This document shows, piece after piece, positions 36,270-46,521 of a stretch of 64,000 nt of DNA. Numbering within the stretch: position 1 is the first letter of the stretch; every line of letters starts with the position of its first letter. The notes beneath the pieces were generated by a model. That model had not been told where the DNA came from and ran no database searches. It was given only the letters and a program-made list of their open reading frames with translations. The stretch comes from Cyanobacterium sp. Dongsha4. GTDB taxonomy: Bacteria; Cyanobacteriota; Cyanobacteriia; Cyanobacteriales; Cyanobacteriaceae. The position numbers were made by a program, and so were the translations under genes. The stretch lies in contig NZ_CP084098.1 of NCBI RefSeq assembly GCF_036345015.1, positions 62,001-126,000 on the forward strand, given 5' to 3'.

Positions 36270-36719
36270 TTATAAAGAATTGGGATTAATTACTTCAATT
36301 TGATTACAATGAATAAAATCATCTATGTTAAAAGTATAAATCTTCCGAATACCATGACTTAACATAATCCCAACATGGATAAGATCAAAAATTTGACCAT
36401 TGATAACAGGGTTAGCTTCCAATAAATCCATCCAAATATCAAACAAATTAGGAGGAGTTGACAACAGAGAAACGTGAGGCATTTGATAAATTCTTCTCAT
36501 GCGATATAACGCCTCGTTTGGAGTTAATGGATTCGCCAAAATGTTACGATTTGTTAGGTAGGAATAAAACTCCGCCATTACTGAAGAAGAAATACTCTGT
36601 GTTTCTTTACTATTTGGTCTAAATATTTCTAGGGCAAGTTTATGTTGAGGTGCTTTAGTGTTAGCCATATAGGCTAAAATATTGGTATCAACGTAAATTC
36701 CGTTAGCTTCTGTTGCCAT
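36270..36719 (-). CDS. PIN-domain toxin (VapC-like RNase)
   Basis: A ~150-residue PIN-fold ribonuclease, the likely toxin of a VapBC-like module. It has the first acidic residue in YVDTNILAYM, a Glu in VMAEFYSYL, then FDLIHVGIMLSHGIRKIYTFNIDDF with the later conserved Asp residues. I use the start at 36719 (MATEANGI), which overlaps the end of the upstream antitoxin gene by 17 bases. The longer frame begins inside that gene. It is convergent with the zorABC operon. Confidence 0.85.
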   Translation of the reverse strand: MATEANGIYVDTNILAYMANTKAPQHKLALEIFRPNSKETQSISSSVMAEFYSYLTNRNILANPLTPNEALYRMRRIYQMPHVSLLSTPPNLFDIWMDLLEANPVINGQIFDLIHVGIMLSHGIRKIYTFNIDDFIHCNQIEVINPNSL

Positions 36720-36924
36720 AAAGAATTCTGCGGTTAAAAGGTTGAAGAATTTCACTTTCAAAAAATATATCATCAAAATTGCTCATTTCTATTGTTTCTG
36801 AAATGTTACAATTTGAGGCTTCTTGATGATTTTGCTGTTTAAATTTTTCAATAATATCTTGCAAATATGCTATTTGTTCAGATTTCAAGTCATTGAGGTT
36901 AAGGGTTTGATTTTGATAATTCAT
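36703..36924 (-). CDS. Antitoxin partner of the PIN-domain toxin
   Basis: A 73-residue acidic protein, with a helix (LKSEQIAYLQDIIEKFKQQ) followed by an acidic tail ending near FNRRILYG. It has no recognised DNA-binding fold. Its identity rests on the overlapping position upstream of the toxin, typical of antitoxin genes. A disordered acidic tail often fills the toxin's active site, which is inferred here. It ends close to the IS5-type remnant. Confidence 0.65.
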   Translation of the reverse strand: MNYQNQTLNLNDLKSEQIAYLQDIIEKFKQQNHQEASNCNISETIEMSNFDDIFFESEILQPFNRRILYGNRS

Positions 36925-36973
36925 AGTAGATGAAGATTTACTAATAATAGAATCAAGTATAACTTCTTTTTAA

Positions 36974-37230
36974 GAGGATGTTTGAAAAGTCAAAAAGGTA
37001 CTATGGATAGTATAATTATCTTTGAGCAAAATATTTAATTTTATGATAGCACTTTCTACTGATTATCTTTGTGGTATGACAGATGATCAGTTTGACTTAA
37101 TTTTTCCACTCATTCCTCCCCCAAAAAGTGTTGGAAGACCTCGTGAAGTTGATATTCGGGCTGTAATCAATGCGATTTTTTATGTCTTATGTAACTGATT
37201 ACACCAGATATAAACTTTTCAAACATCCCC
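36974..37230 (+). mobile_element. Internally deleted IS5-type element (MITE-like), 257 bp
   Basis: Left end GAGGATGTTTGAAAAGTC and right end (reverse complement) GGGGATGTTTGAAAAGTT are inverted repeats with few mismatches. TAA target duplications flank both sides (36971-36973, 37231-37233). Inside, only the N-terminus of the transposase remains (37043-37198). The matching TSD shows that it arrived as a short element, or lost its middle after insertion. Confidence 0.92.
37043..37198 (+). pseudogene. IS5-family transposase, N-terminal fragment
   Basis: Fifty-one codons give YLCGMTDDQFDLIFPLIPPPKSVGRPREVD, then VINAIFYVLC and a stop. This is the N-terminal LTDEQWxLIxPLLPPP...GRPRxVDxRxVxNAIFY block of IS5/IS1031-type transposases. 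The catalytic domain is absent. Confidence 0.88.
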
Positions 37231-37239
37231 TAATTTAAC

Positions 37240-37489
37240 ACTTGATAAAATAGCTCAAACTAAATAGGGGTTGAGAAAAAAGAGGTGTTACCAAGGATAA
37301 GCAACAGGCAAGAGTTTAAAATACCTACAAATCAAAGACTTGAGCCGTAATAATGATTTTTTATAAATTGCTATTTGTTTCAATTATTTTTGATTTAGAT
37401 ATAGAAATAGGGCTAAAGCCCTCACTACAAACCCTTTAATATTAGAAAGCTATAGAATAGTGATAATGTTGATTCAGATAAATTAGGTA
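37240..37489. other. Intergenic region upstream of the SLH lipoprotein
   Basis: About 250 bases without a gene. At 37408-37435 is GGGCTAAAGCCCTCACTACAAACCC, a phrase resembling common cyanobacterial dispersed repeats (a GGGCT/AGCCC stem). The rest is A/T-rich. Confidence 0.45.
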
Positions 37490-38632
37490 ATGGCTCGAAT
37501 TTTATACTTTCTTCCTCTATTAATTATTTTGGCAGGATGTAGCGGTAATCAGGCTTTAGAATCTCGTTTTGCCCCTGATTCTCAATTGAGTACAAATAAT
37601 ACCGCTAATACTACTGATGGAGATAATAATCCTAATAAGACCAATAATTCGACATTAGCCGATAATCCAGAAAAAAATCGTGATAAGATTAACCTTCCAT
37701 CTAACTTTCCCCAAATTATTCCTATTTACGAACCATCCACTCTAATTAATGTTAACCAACAAACCATTAAATGGCGATCGCCTGACCCCTTAAATTTAAT
37801 AGTAAATTATTACCAACAAGAGTTATCAGCAAATAACTGGCAAATAACCAAATCCCAAGAAAACTCAATTGATGCAACCCATCAAGGGGATAATCTAACC
37901 TTAAGTCTTATCCTTACTCCTCAAGGTAGTGACACAGAGTTGTCTTTAACTTATAGTAATTCAGAAAGTAGCAATAATAACTCTTTAAATACTTCTACAG
38001 AAAATACTGTTAGTCAGGATTTAACCTCACCCCTACAGGAATTAGTCAGATTAGGTATTATTTCCAACTCAGAAGCGATAAACCCCTATGAGACTATTTC
38101 TCGCCGAGAATATGCCCGTTGGTTGGTGCAAACTAATAATCTTCTTTTTCAAGATGTTAACGGTAAACTAATTCGTGAAGCTAATCCCAATAGTAAACCT
38201 ATTTTTAGTGATGTACCAGTTTCAGATCCAGATTTTGCCATGATACAAGGATTAGCCGAAGCAGGTTTAATACCCTCTCCCCTATTAAAACAAGGAGAAT
38301 TTACCAGTTTTAATCCAGATAAACCATTAACAAGGGAAAATTTGATTACTTGGAAAGTGCCTTTAGATTTCCGAGAAAAATTGCCTAATGTTACTTTAGA
38401 TGCTTTAAAGGAAACATGGGGATTTCAAGATTTAAGTAAAATAGATCCTTGGGCTTGGTCTGCATTATACTTAGATTGGCAAAATGGTGAATCCGCCAAC
38501 ACAAGAAAAGCCTTTGGTTATATTATTTTGTTTCAACCTCAAAAAGAGGTTACTTATGACGAAGCCGCAAGAGTTTTAAGTAGTTTTGGCACAAATACGG
38601 ATATTAGTTATCTGAAAAATGTCAATAAATAG
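37490..38632 (+). CDS. Lipoprotein with S-layer-homology domain
   Basis: A 380-residue exported protein. The signal peptide ends at a lipobox (IILAGC, Cys at about residue 16), so it is lipid-anchored. After a Ser/Asn/Thr-rich linker comes a small domain of unknown type (residues ~75-160). A region with SLH character follows: ISRREYARWLVQTNN, then FSDVPVSDPDFAMIQGLAEAGLIP and FNPDKPLTREN. SLH segments tie proteins to cell-wall polymers or the outer envelope. It is a single gene. Function is unknown beyond envelope attachment. Confidence 0.82.
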   Translation: MARILYFLPLLIILAGCSGNQALESRFAPDSQLSTNNTANTTDGDNNPNKTNNSTLADNPEKNRDKINLPSNFPQIIPIYEPSTLINVNQQTIKWRSPDPLNLIVNYYQQELSANNWQITKSQENSIDATHQGDNLTLSLILTPQGSDTELSLTYSNSESSNNNSLNTSTENTVSQDLTSPLQELVRLGIISNSEAINPYETISRREYARWLVQTNNLLFQDVNGKLIREANPNSKPIFSDVPVSDPDFAMIQGLAEAGLIPSPLLKQGEFTSFNPDKPLTRENLITWKVPLDFREKLPNVTLDALKETWGFQDLSKIDPWAWSALYLDWQNGESANTRKAFGYIILFQPQKEVTYDEAARVLSSFGTNTDISYLKNVNK

Positions 38633-38789
38633 ATTGTTTTTCGGCGAAACGGAGATAAGAGGGGGAAATTGGGGCTTGGGGTATTAGGGCATTGGGGAGT
38701 AATGAGTAATGAGTTAGGAGTTATTACTCACCTTAATAATATTTACCTTTGCTTCTTGCCTCTTACCCTTTTTTTGATTGCTGATTGAA

Positions 38790-39428
38790 TTATGCAGTTT
38801 GTCCGATACGAGGTTCTTTTCCTGATAAGATACGATCGATGTTACTGCGATGTCTAATAATAACGTAACTAGCGGCAATGATAGCGAAAACAATATAAGG
38901 GGCAGTAGGTTGTAAAAGCCACATTAATATATTAACTGCGATCGCAGCACTGATAGAACTAAGAGAAACAATTTTTGATATAGACAATACAATTACAAAC
39001 ACTCCTAAAGTACCTAATCCCAAAAAGGGATTCATAGTGAGTAAAATTCCCAAGCTAATGGCGGCGGATTTACCCCCAGAAAATTTTAACCAAATAGATT
39101 TACTATGACCTAAAACAGCTAATAAAGATGCGATCGCAATTAACCAATCCTGCCATTGTATCGGTAATATTTCCCCGCCACCATAAATGAAAAATAATTT
39201 TACACTGGCGACTGCCAAAACTCCCTTTAACATATCTATTAATAACACCGTCAGTGCCGCCCCTTTTCCTACGGTTCTTAATACATTTGTTGCTCCTGTA
39301 GAACCTGAGCCATATTCCCTAATATCAATGCCTTTTAAAACCAAAGCCACTAAATAACCAGTGGGAATAGAACCCAAAAAATAGGCAAAGAGAATCAAGC
39401 CAAAACTGATAAGAAGTGAAAAAGTCAT
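38790..39428 (-). CDS. plsY: Acyl-phosphate:glycerol-3-phosphate acyltransferase PlsY
   Basis: PlsY makes lysophosphatidic acid from glycerol-3-phosphate and acyl-phosphate in the membrane. The 212-residue protein has about five membrane helices and the three short motifs: GSIPTGY, GSGSTGATNVLR, and GHSKSIWLKFSGGKSAA. I start it at the ATG at 39428, giving MTFSLLISFG. The frame is open to 39470, but that would add a Cys-rich soluble stretch before the first helix. It consumes the product of GpsA encoded at 16887-17825. Confidence 0.95.
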   Translation of the reverse strand: MTFSLLISFGLILFAYFLGSIPTGYLVALVLKGIDIREYGSGSTGATNVLRTVGKGAALTVLLIDMLKGVLAVASVKLFFIYGGGEILPIQWQDWLIAIASLLAVLGHSKSIWLKFSGGKSAAISLGILLTMNPFLGLGTLGVFVIVLSISKIVSLSSISAAIAVNILMWLLQPTAPYIVFAIIAASYVIIRHRSNIDRILSGKEPRIGQTA

Positions 39429-39723
39429 GACAAAACCTGTTGAACACTGACATATATTATCAGGGATCATGGATATTTAGACAAATGCCCTCATGGAATT
39501 TACATAAACCGTAGCCAATAAAAAATATGATCAAAAATTTATGATGTGCGGTTTATATTTTCTGTATTATTGAGTAAGTTTCACATTTTAATTATTAAGT
39601 GAATGAGAATTTTTAGTTATTGCTTTAAAAGATAAAAATATAGATAAGTTCGGGTAAACTGAGCAAAAAAGAAAGAGTTTATTTCAAATATCAGCAGGTT
39701 TAAAAACTTTCAGGAAATTTTTT

Positions 39724-40788
39724 ATGACTAATAGAAAAATAGCTTTAATTACTGGTGTTACAGGGCAAGATGGTTCTTATTTAAGTGAACTATTATTAGA
39801 AAAGGGTTATGAGGTTCACGGTATTATTAGACGAACTTCCACCTTCAATACTGATAGAATTGATCACATTTATCAAGATCCCCATCAAGAAGATGCTCGT
39901 TTTTTTCTACACTATGGAGATTTAACCGATGGTACAACCTTAAGACGCATTCTCGAAGAAGTTAAACCCGTCGAAGTATATAATCTCGGTGCACAATCCC
40001 ATGTAAGGGTTAGTTTTGACGCTCCTGAATTTACCGTTGATAGTGTAGCAATGGGTACTTTAAGGCTATTAGAGGCAATTAAGGATTATAAACAGCGTAC
40101 GGGTATTGATGTGCGTTATTATCAGGCTGGTTCATCGGAAATGTTCGGGAAAGTGCAGGAAATTCCCCAAAAAGAAACTACCCCTTTTTATCCTCGTAGT
40201 CCTTATGCTTGTGGTAAGGTTTATGCTCATTGGCAAACCATCAATCATCGTGAATCCTATAACATTTTCGCTTGTAATGGAATTTTATTCAACCACGAAA
40301 GTCCCCGCCGAGGTGAAACTTTTGTTACCCGCAAAATCACAATGGCGATCGCACGTATTGTGGCAGGGCAACAGAAAAAATTGTATTTAGGTAACTTAGA
40401 CTCAAAAAGAGACTGGGGTTATGCTAAAGACTACGTTAAGGCTATGTGGTTAATGTTACAACAAGATGAGCCAGATGATTATGTGGTAGCAACGGGGGAA
40501 ACCCACTCTGTGAAAGAATTTTTAGAATTAGCTTTCTCTCACGTTAACCTCAAGTGGGAAGATTATGTGGAATTTGATGAGCGCTACTTACGCCCGGCGG
40601 AGGTAGATTTATTAATAGGTGATCCCACAAAAGCTAAGGAAAAACTAGGTTGGCAACCATCTTTAACCTTCCCTCAGTTAGTTAATTTGATGGTAGATGC
40701 AGACTTAGAAGCTTTAGGTATCAGTAACGGTGAAAAAGTGCCAGATCAAGCCTATATTCGTCATAATATGCGACCTAGTGTTAACTAG
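39724..40788 (+). CDS. gmd: GDP-mannose 4,6-dehydratase
   Basis: Gmd converts GDP-D-mannose to GDP-4-keto-6-deoxymannose, the first step towards GDP-L-fucose and GDP-rhamnose. The 354-residue short-chain dehydrogenase has [20 protein letters not shown] at the N-terminus and the SSEMFG loop with its catalytic Ser/Thr region. [12 protein letters not shown] includes the Tyr-x3-Lys pair. The gene lies 2.1 kb before fcl on the same strand, with a DUF4114 protein gene between. The ATG is preceded by a purine-poor leader. Confidence 0.96.
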   Translation: MTNRKIALITGVTGQDGSYLSELLLEKGYEVHGIIRRTSTFNTDRIDHIYQDPHQEDARFFLHYGDLTDGTTLRRILEEVKPVEVYNLGAQSHVRVSFDAPEFTVDSVAMGTLRLLEAIKDYKQRTGIDVRYYQAGSSEMFGKVQEIPQKETTPFYPRSPYACGKVYAHWQTINHRESYNIFACNGILFNHESPRRGETFVTRKITMAIARIVAGQQKKLYLGNLDSKRDWGYAKDYVKAMWLMLQQDEPDDYVVATGETHSVKEFLELAFSHVNLKWEDYVEFDERYLRPAEVDLLIGDPTKAKEKLGWQPSLTFPQLVNLMVDADLEALGISNGEKVPDQAYIRHNMRPSVN

Positions 40789-40931
40789 AAAGATATAAAA
40801 AAATAAGAAGATAAGGACATAAAAAATTACTTAATTCCTCGTCTTTTACTAACCATATCCAAAAATAGACAAATCGATTATTCGATGATCGAAATTTATA
40901 TTTCCTTGACATTATTTGAGCATAATAGCTT

Positions 40932-42869
40932 ATGACCATTGAATATACCCCCCTAGCAGATCAACTTATCGCCTACCTCGCCAACGATAGGTTAAACACA
41001 TCTGGGAAAAGTTCCTCACTTAATACCAGTATCTTGCTTAATGCGGATCTTTTTGGTACAGAAGGAACAATTATCACTGCCAATTATGGATTTGAGGGCT
41101 ATATGGGAATACCCGGCATGACGGGAACAGATCAAGCATCTCAAGATATTGCCTTTGCGAATAACGTTTCTTGGCAAGATTTGGGGGGCAATACAACCAT
41201 GAATCAACGGGCCTATACTTCCGCCATTAGCACTGATACAGTTCAATCAACTTATGACGTTGATATTGAAAAATTAGATAATATTCCCGTTGTTTTTAGT
41301 TTTCCTTTATTACCAACAACCGTTAATCCCACAGATTTTCGGGTCACTCGTAACGATGGTGTGGTGGTGACACCGGTTATTGCTTCTTTTTTGCCTAATG
41401 CAGAATATAATGAACGGCAAACAGTGGTAATTACGGGAGAATTTGGCAATAGGGGAATTCCCGGTACAGAGGGAGCAATTTATCCTGTATCCGTTTCTAC
41501 GGTGTTAGACTCAACCCCATTAGAAATGATTGGTGAAGATGGTTTAATGAGTGCAGTAGGTATAACTGTTGATAGCCAAAATCCCTATGTTGTGGGTAAT
41601 GGGCCTAAAATGGTTACGGCCAAGTTAAATCGTTTTAGTGATTTAGGAGAAGGTGCACCCCTTTGGCTAGTTACTAATCAAAATAATAGCGGTTCTGACT
41701 TGTATGGAGATCAAGCCCTTTTCCGTCTTCGTATTTATACCAGTGCTGGATTTTCCCCCGATGGTATTGCTAGTATTTTGCCAACGGATTATCAAAAATT
41801 TTTCTTGGTGAAAGCTGAAGATTCTTCAGGTAATATAATTGAGCTTGTAGAAACAGGGATTTATTATGAAATTTCTGGATTTGGTTCAATTCGAGTGGAA
41901 GGGTTAGCAGATTTATCTTTAGCACAACCCACTTATGATAATACGTACATTGAAGATCACGACAATTACTACGATATTATTCTTTCTGGGGATGAAGAAG
42001 CTATTAATCAAATCAAAACTGTTGAACTTCCTTCCTCTGGAGATTATTCTGTAGTTTACAATCCCGGTGGCCCCGGTAATAATCCAAGCAGTAATCCTGA
42101 AGGTCCTTTTACTGTTCCGAGTACACCCCATCAGGTCAATGTTGATAATGATATTAACCGTGTTTCCAATGTTTCTTATGTAGAAGTTGATGGAGCAGTT
42201 ATGCGTAATCCCTATACAAGTCAACCCATTGGGGAAAACATGGGGGTGGCAGTCAAAGATTTAGCCTCTGGTTATGAAATTTATCAATATTTAGATCCTG
42301 ATGGTAAAGTTTTTTATGCCTCATTTTCTGCCTCAACGGATTTAGCCACCGATTTGACAGATGAGCTAACATCTCCCACTCCCATTAATTTTATTGACGC
42401 TAGGGAGTTAACTCAAGGGGAATCTTTTACTGTTTCTGGTTCTTATAGTCGTGAAGCGGCTTTTAATAGTGAAATGGGGTTTTATCGCATTTTAAATGAA
42501 TCTGGGGCAGTATTAGATCCTCTCACGGGTACAGAAATTAACCCAACACAAGCAGGTTACGCAGAGGTTGCTTTATCTGAATCAAACCGATTATCAACTT
42601 CAGGCTCAACTTTAGCTGCAGAAAATTTCACAACTAAAAGTTTTGCTTTTAGCATCTTTGGTGGTGAATTGTATGCACCATTTCTAAAAGTAGATTTGGG
42701 AGATTTTGGCAATGGGAGCGAAGAAATTTATTTTCCCTTTGCCAGTGCAAATTCGGACAAACTTGATCATGTCACCAGTTTCGGTGCTAACGTCATTGGC
42801 TTTGAGGATTTAAACGGAGGGGGAGATAGAGACTTTGATGATATTATTCTCCGTTTTAGTATCACTTAG
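40932..42869 (+). CDS. Large DUF4114-containing protein, probably exported
   Basis: A 645-residue acidic protein without Cys, rich in Asp, Asn, Gly, Ser and Thr, with no classical N-terminal signal peptide. The C-terminal ~80 residues end GFEDLNGGGDRDFDDIILRF, the calcium-loop-like signature of DUF4114. The composition and C-terminal repeats fit export by a type I-like route. Middle segments (for example NPYVVGNGPKMVTAKLNRFSDLGEG) are unfamiliar. Lying between gmd and fcl suggests a surface protein or a sugar-related role, which is only inferred. Confidence 0.75.
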   Translation: MTIEYTPLADQLIAYLANDRLNTSGKSSSLNTSILLNADLFGTEGTIITANYGFEGYMGIPGMTGTDQASQDIAFANNVSWQDLGGNTTMNQRAYTSAISTDTVQSTYDVDIEKLDNIPVVFSFPLLPTTVNPTDFRVTRNDGVVVTPVIASFLPNAEYNERQTVVITGEFGNRGIPGTEGAIYPVSVSTVLDSTPLEMIGEDGLMSAVGITVDSQNPYVVGNGPKMVTAKLNRFSDLGEGAPLWLVTNQNNSGSDLYGDQALFRLRIYTSAGFSPDGIASILPTDYQKFFLVKAEDSSGNIIELVETGIYYEISGFGSIRVEGLADLSLAQPTYDNTYIEDHDNYYDIILSGDEEAINQIKTVELPSSGDYSVVYNPGGPGNNPSSNPEGPFTVPSTPHQVNVDNDINRVSNVSYVEVDGAVMRNPYTSQPIGENMGVAVKDLASGYEIYQYLDPDGKVFYASFSASTDLATDLTDELTSPTPINFIDARELTQGESFTVSGSYSREAAFNSEMGFYRILNESGAVLDPLTGTEINPTQAGYAEVALSESNRLSTSGSTLAAENFTTKSFAFSIFGGELYAPFLKVDLGDFGNGSEEIYFPFASANSDKLDHVTSFGANVIGFEDLNGGGDRDFDDIILRFSIT

Positions 42870-42910
42870 CTTGATTCTCAACACAAATCTCAATTTTATT
42901 AACGTATTAA

Positions 42911-43861
<951 letters not shown>

Positions 43862-43975
43862 TTGGAGTTCGGAGTTCGGAGTTCGGGGTTCGGAGTTATA
43901 AATTAATAATGTCAACAATCCCATAATTTAAGTATTTCCAAAAACCCTTTTCCCTTTTCCTTTTTCCCTACCCTC
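43862..43975. repeat. GGAGTTCGGAGTTC run and CCCTTTTCCC phrases
   Basis: A short tandem TTGGAGTTCGGAGTTCGGAG-type run at 43862-43900 and a CCCTTTTCCCTTTTCC stretch at 43945-43968 separate fcl and ureG. Similar units occur at 23670-23700. Confidence 0.6.
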
Positions 43976-44003
43976 ATCGAACAACTTAGAGACAAATCAA
44001 GCA

Positions 44004-44597
44004 ATGACATTTAGAATCGGCATCGCAGGACCTGTTGGATCGGGCAAAACGGCTCTTTTAGACGCTTTATGCAAAAATATGCGGGAAAAATACTCCCTCG
44101 CCGCCGTCACTAACGATATTTATACCCAAGAAGATGCTCAATTTTTGGTGCGATCGCAGTCCTTAACTCCCGATAGAATTAAAGGAGTAGAAACGGGGGG
44201 ATGTCCTCATACCGCTATTAGGGAGGATGCTTCCATTAATATAGAGGCGATCGAGGAATTGGAAACAACTTTTAAGGATTTAGATATTGTCTTTGTAGAA
44301 AGCGGCGGAGACAACCTAGCGGCGACATTTAGCCCTGAGTTAGTGGACTTGACCATTTATGTCATAGATGTGTCCGCAGGGGATAAAATACCCCGTAAAG
44401 GAGGACCCGGTATCACAAAATCTGACCTATTGGTAATCAATAAAATTGACTTAGCTCCCTATGTTGGTGCAAGTTTAGAAGTGATGACGAGGGATTCTAA
44501 AAAAATGCGCGGTGATAAACCTTTTATTTTCACTAATTTAAAAACAGGAGAAGGATTAGAAAAAGTGATTGATTTTATTCAATTTCATCTTCATTAA
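44004..44597 (+). CDS. ureG: Urease accessory GTPase UreG
   Basis: UreG is the SIMIBI GTPase that helps insert nickel into urease. The 197-residue protein has the P-loop [14 protein letters not shown], the CPH motif in [11 protein letters not shown] that binds the metal, [18 protein letters not shown], and the guanine specificity stretch NKIDL. Length and all motifs are intact. No other urease gene is in the window, so the partners lie elsewhere, as is usual in cyanobacteria. Confidence 0.96.
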   Translation: MTFRIGIAGPVGSGKTALLDALCKNMREKYSLAAVTNDIYTQEDAQFLVRSQSLTPDRIKGVETGGCPHTAIREDASINIEAIEELETTFKDLDIVFVESGGDNLAATFSPELVDLTIYVIDVSAGDKIPRKGGPGITKSDLLVINKIDLAPYVGASLEVMTRDSKKMRGDKPFIFTNLKTGEGLEKVIDFIQFHLH

Positions 44598-44625
44598 AGA
44601 TTTACCCTTGCCTCTTGCCCTTTTT

Positions 44626-46134
44626 TTACAAAGTCGATTGTTGCCAAATTTTAACAGTTCCATCAACTCCCCCAGCGGCCAAGATAGTTCCATCTTTACT
44701 TAAGGATAAGGAAAAAATACGATTGTCATCACTTATTTTTAAGTGTCCTAATTCTGATGCGCTACTAGGATGCCAAATTTTTATTAAACCGTCTGTTCCT
44801 GCACTGTATAATAATTTATCATCAGGGCTAAAACATAAATCCATCACTTGTCCTTGATGTCCTTTTAACTCTAAAAAAGGTTCTATTTCTAGGTAAAGAC
44901 TAAATGTTGTTGTAGGTAAACGCCAAATTTTAATTGAACCATCCGCACAACCTCCTGCTATTAATTCTCCTGTACTATCAATTGCGATCGTATCTAAGGA
45001 AGACATATTGCCAATTAATGCCCCTAATTTATTTTCCCCTGCCAACTGCCATAGACTAATAACTCCATCGCCTCCCCCCACCGCAACATATTCATGTTTT
45101 TCACAAACTGACACTGCACCGATAGCGCCACTCTCGTCAAAACTACTAGATAAAAGTCTTCCTGTCTCTAAATCCCATTGTTTTAAAGTTTGATCTGAAC
45201 TACCACTTAAAAGGATTTTCTGCTCATTAGCAATGGCTAAACCATTGATTGAACCTTCATGAAGACTCATAGTGTGTTCTAATGATAAACGCCAAGATTT
45301 ATTTTTATCTCCTTTTAATGACCAAATTTTGACATCTTGATCTAATCCCCCCGTAGCAATACCATAGTTTATATAATCAAGATCATTCACGCAAACAGCA
45401 ACAACGCCTTGCTCAGAAATTTCGACCCCATCAACTTCAATTCCTGTTTCTAAAGACCATAATCGCAAATATTGATCCCATGAAGTGGTTAACAAATAAT
45501 TATTATCTTTTGTAATTGTTAAATCTGTAACCGATTGCTGATGGGCATTAATAATATGAATACATTTCCAAGCAATTTTTGGTGGTGGTTCTAAATCATA
45601 ATTAACTGTTTTAGTTAAAGCATTTTTGTCAGGTAATTTTATGGATGAATTAGGGAAATTTTGACTTTTATTAATGTTTTGATTGGCTTGATATAACTGC
45701 TCTAAAGTTTTTAATCTTAATTCTAATTTATGTTCTTTAATATACTCAATTATGCTAGTAACAGATTTATTGATACTATCGAGATCATCTTGTAAAGAGG
45801 CTATAATTTGATTATCAGATTTAGGGGTATTACTGGCTAACTTAGGAGGAGTTATAACGGCTTTCTGTTTCTCAATATATTCATCAATCGTTTCTTTAAC
45901 CTCGGCAACTTCTGCCGAAAAACGTCTCATTTGTAAACCTAAAGCCCCTGCAATTCTTGCCTTTGTTCGATTTTCAGAGCGAAAACGGTTGATTAAACTG
46001 AGAATTAGGGTGAAGGTAATGGCAATAATAAATAGAATCTGATTGTCTATGGTGAGGCTAAGACATAAACCTATAATAGTTAATACAATACTTAAATATT
46101 CAGCCCATTCAAACCAACCGATCATCAAAATCAT
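44626..46134 (-). CDS. WD40-repeat membrane protein
   Basis: A 502-residue protein. Two N-terminal membrane helices (about residues 10-47) are followed by a coiled-coil linker (~60-165). Seven WD40 blades come next, with clear units such as SVTDLTITKDNNYLLTTSWD, GSINGLAIANEQ, GQVMDLCFSPDDKLLYSAGTD and a closing SLSLSKDGTILAAGGVDG. It would be a membrane-tethered scaffold. Such proteins are plentiful in cyanobacteria, with partners unknown. It is convergent with ureG, with 28 bases between the ends. Confidence 0.88.
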   Translation of the reverse strand: MILMIGWFEWAEYLSIVLTIIGLCLSLTIDNQILFIIAITFTLILSLINRFRSENRTKARIAGALGLQMRRFSAEVAEVKETIDEYIEKQKAVITPPKLASNTPKSDNQIIASLQDDLDSINKSVTSIIEYIKEHKLELRLKTLEQLYQANQNINKSQNFPNSSIKLPDKNALTKTVNYDLEPPPKIAWKCIHIINAHQQSVTDLTITKDNNYLLTTSWDQYLRLWSLETGIEVDGVEISEQGVVAVCVNDLDYINYGIATGGLDQDVKIWSLKGDKNKSWRLSLEHTMSLHEGSINGLAIANEQKILLSGSSDQTLKQWDLETGRLLSSSFDESGAIGAVSVCEKHEYVAVGGGDGVISLWQLAGENKLGALIGNMSSLDTIAIDSTGELIAGGCADGSIKIWRLPTTTFSLYLEIEPFLELKGHQGQVMDLCFSPDDKLLYSAGTDGLIKIWHPSSASELGHLKISDDNRIFSLSLSKDGTILAAGGVDGTVKIWQQSTL

Positions 46135-46521
46135 TATTCTTCTACCCTGTAATAAAAATCAAGTTTTTTTATGTTGAAAAGTGAATCTCTATAAATATAA
46201 ACTAATATTAGCCTACATCTATGACAATGCAGAATGAAAAATGAAAAATAAAGAATGGTTGATTTCTCATTCCTATATGGGGTTGGTTAAAAGTATTTTG
46301 CTGAAAGTAAGGTAGTTTGAAAAATAAGCAGTGAAACGGTATTTTTGTTTACTATTACCTGTTACCGCTAATTAGAGAATAATTTTGGGCTAAAATGATA
46401 AAAAAATAAAAATGCGATACAATAACTACTTTTTCTGAGATACAAAAAGCATAAAATTAAGGCGATTAGGGTGTGATTGTATGTAAGTAAAGCATTACTA
46501 AATTTTTAACGGGGTTAATTT
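46135..46521. other. Divergent upstream region of the WD40 gene and the GGDEF-EAL gene
   Basis: 387 bases without a gene. Contains an A/T-rich part with candidate promoter elements but no strong consensus, and no hairpin or riboswitch-like pattern that I could recognise. Confidence 0.4.

Noticed and set aside
44004-44597. A urease operon
   Set aside because: Only ureG is present. Neighbours are unrelated, which is normal for scattered cyanobacterial urease genes.
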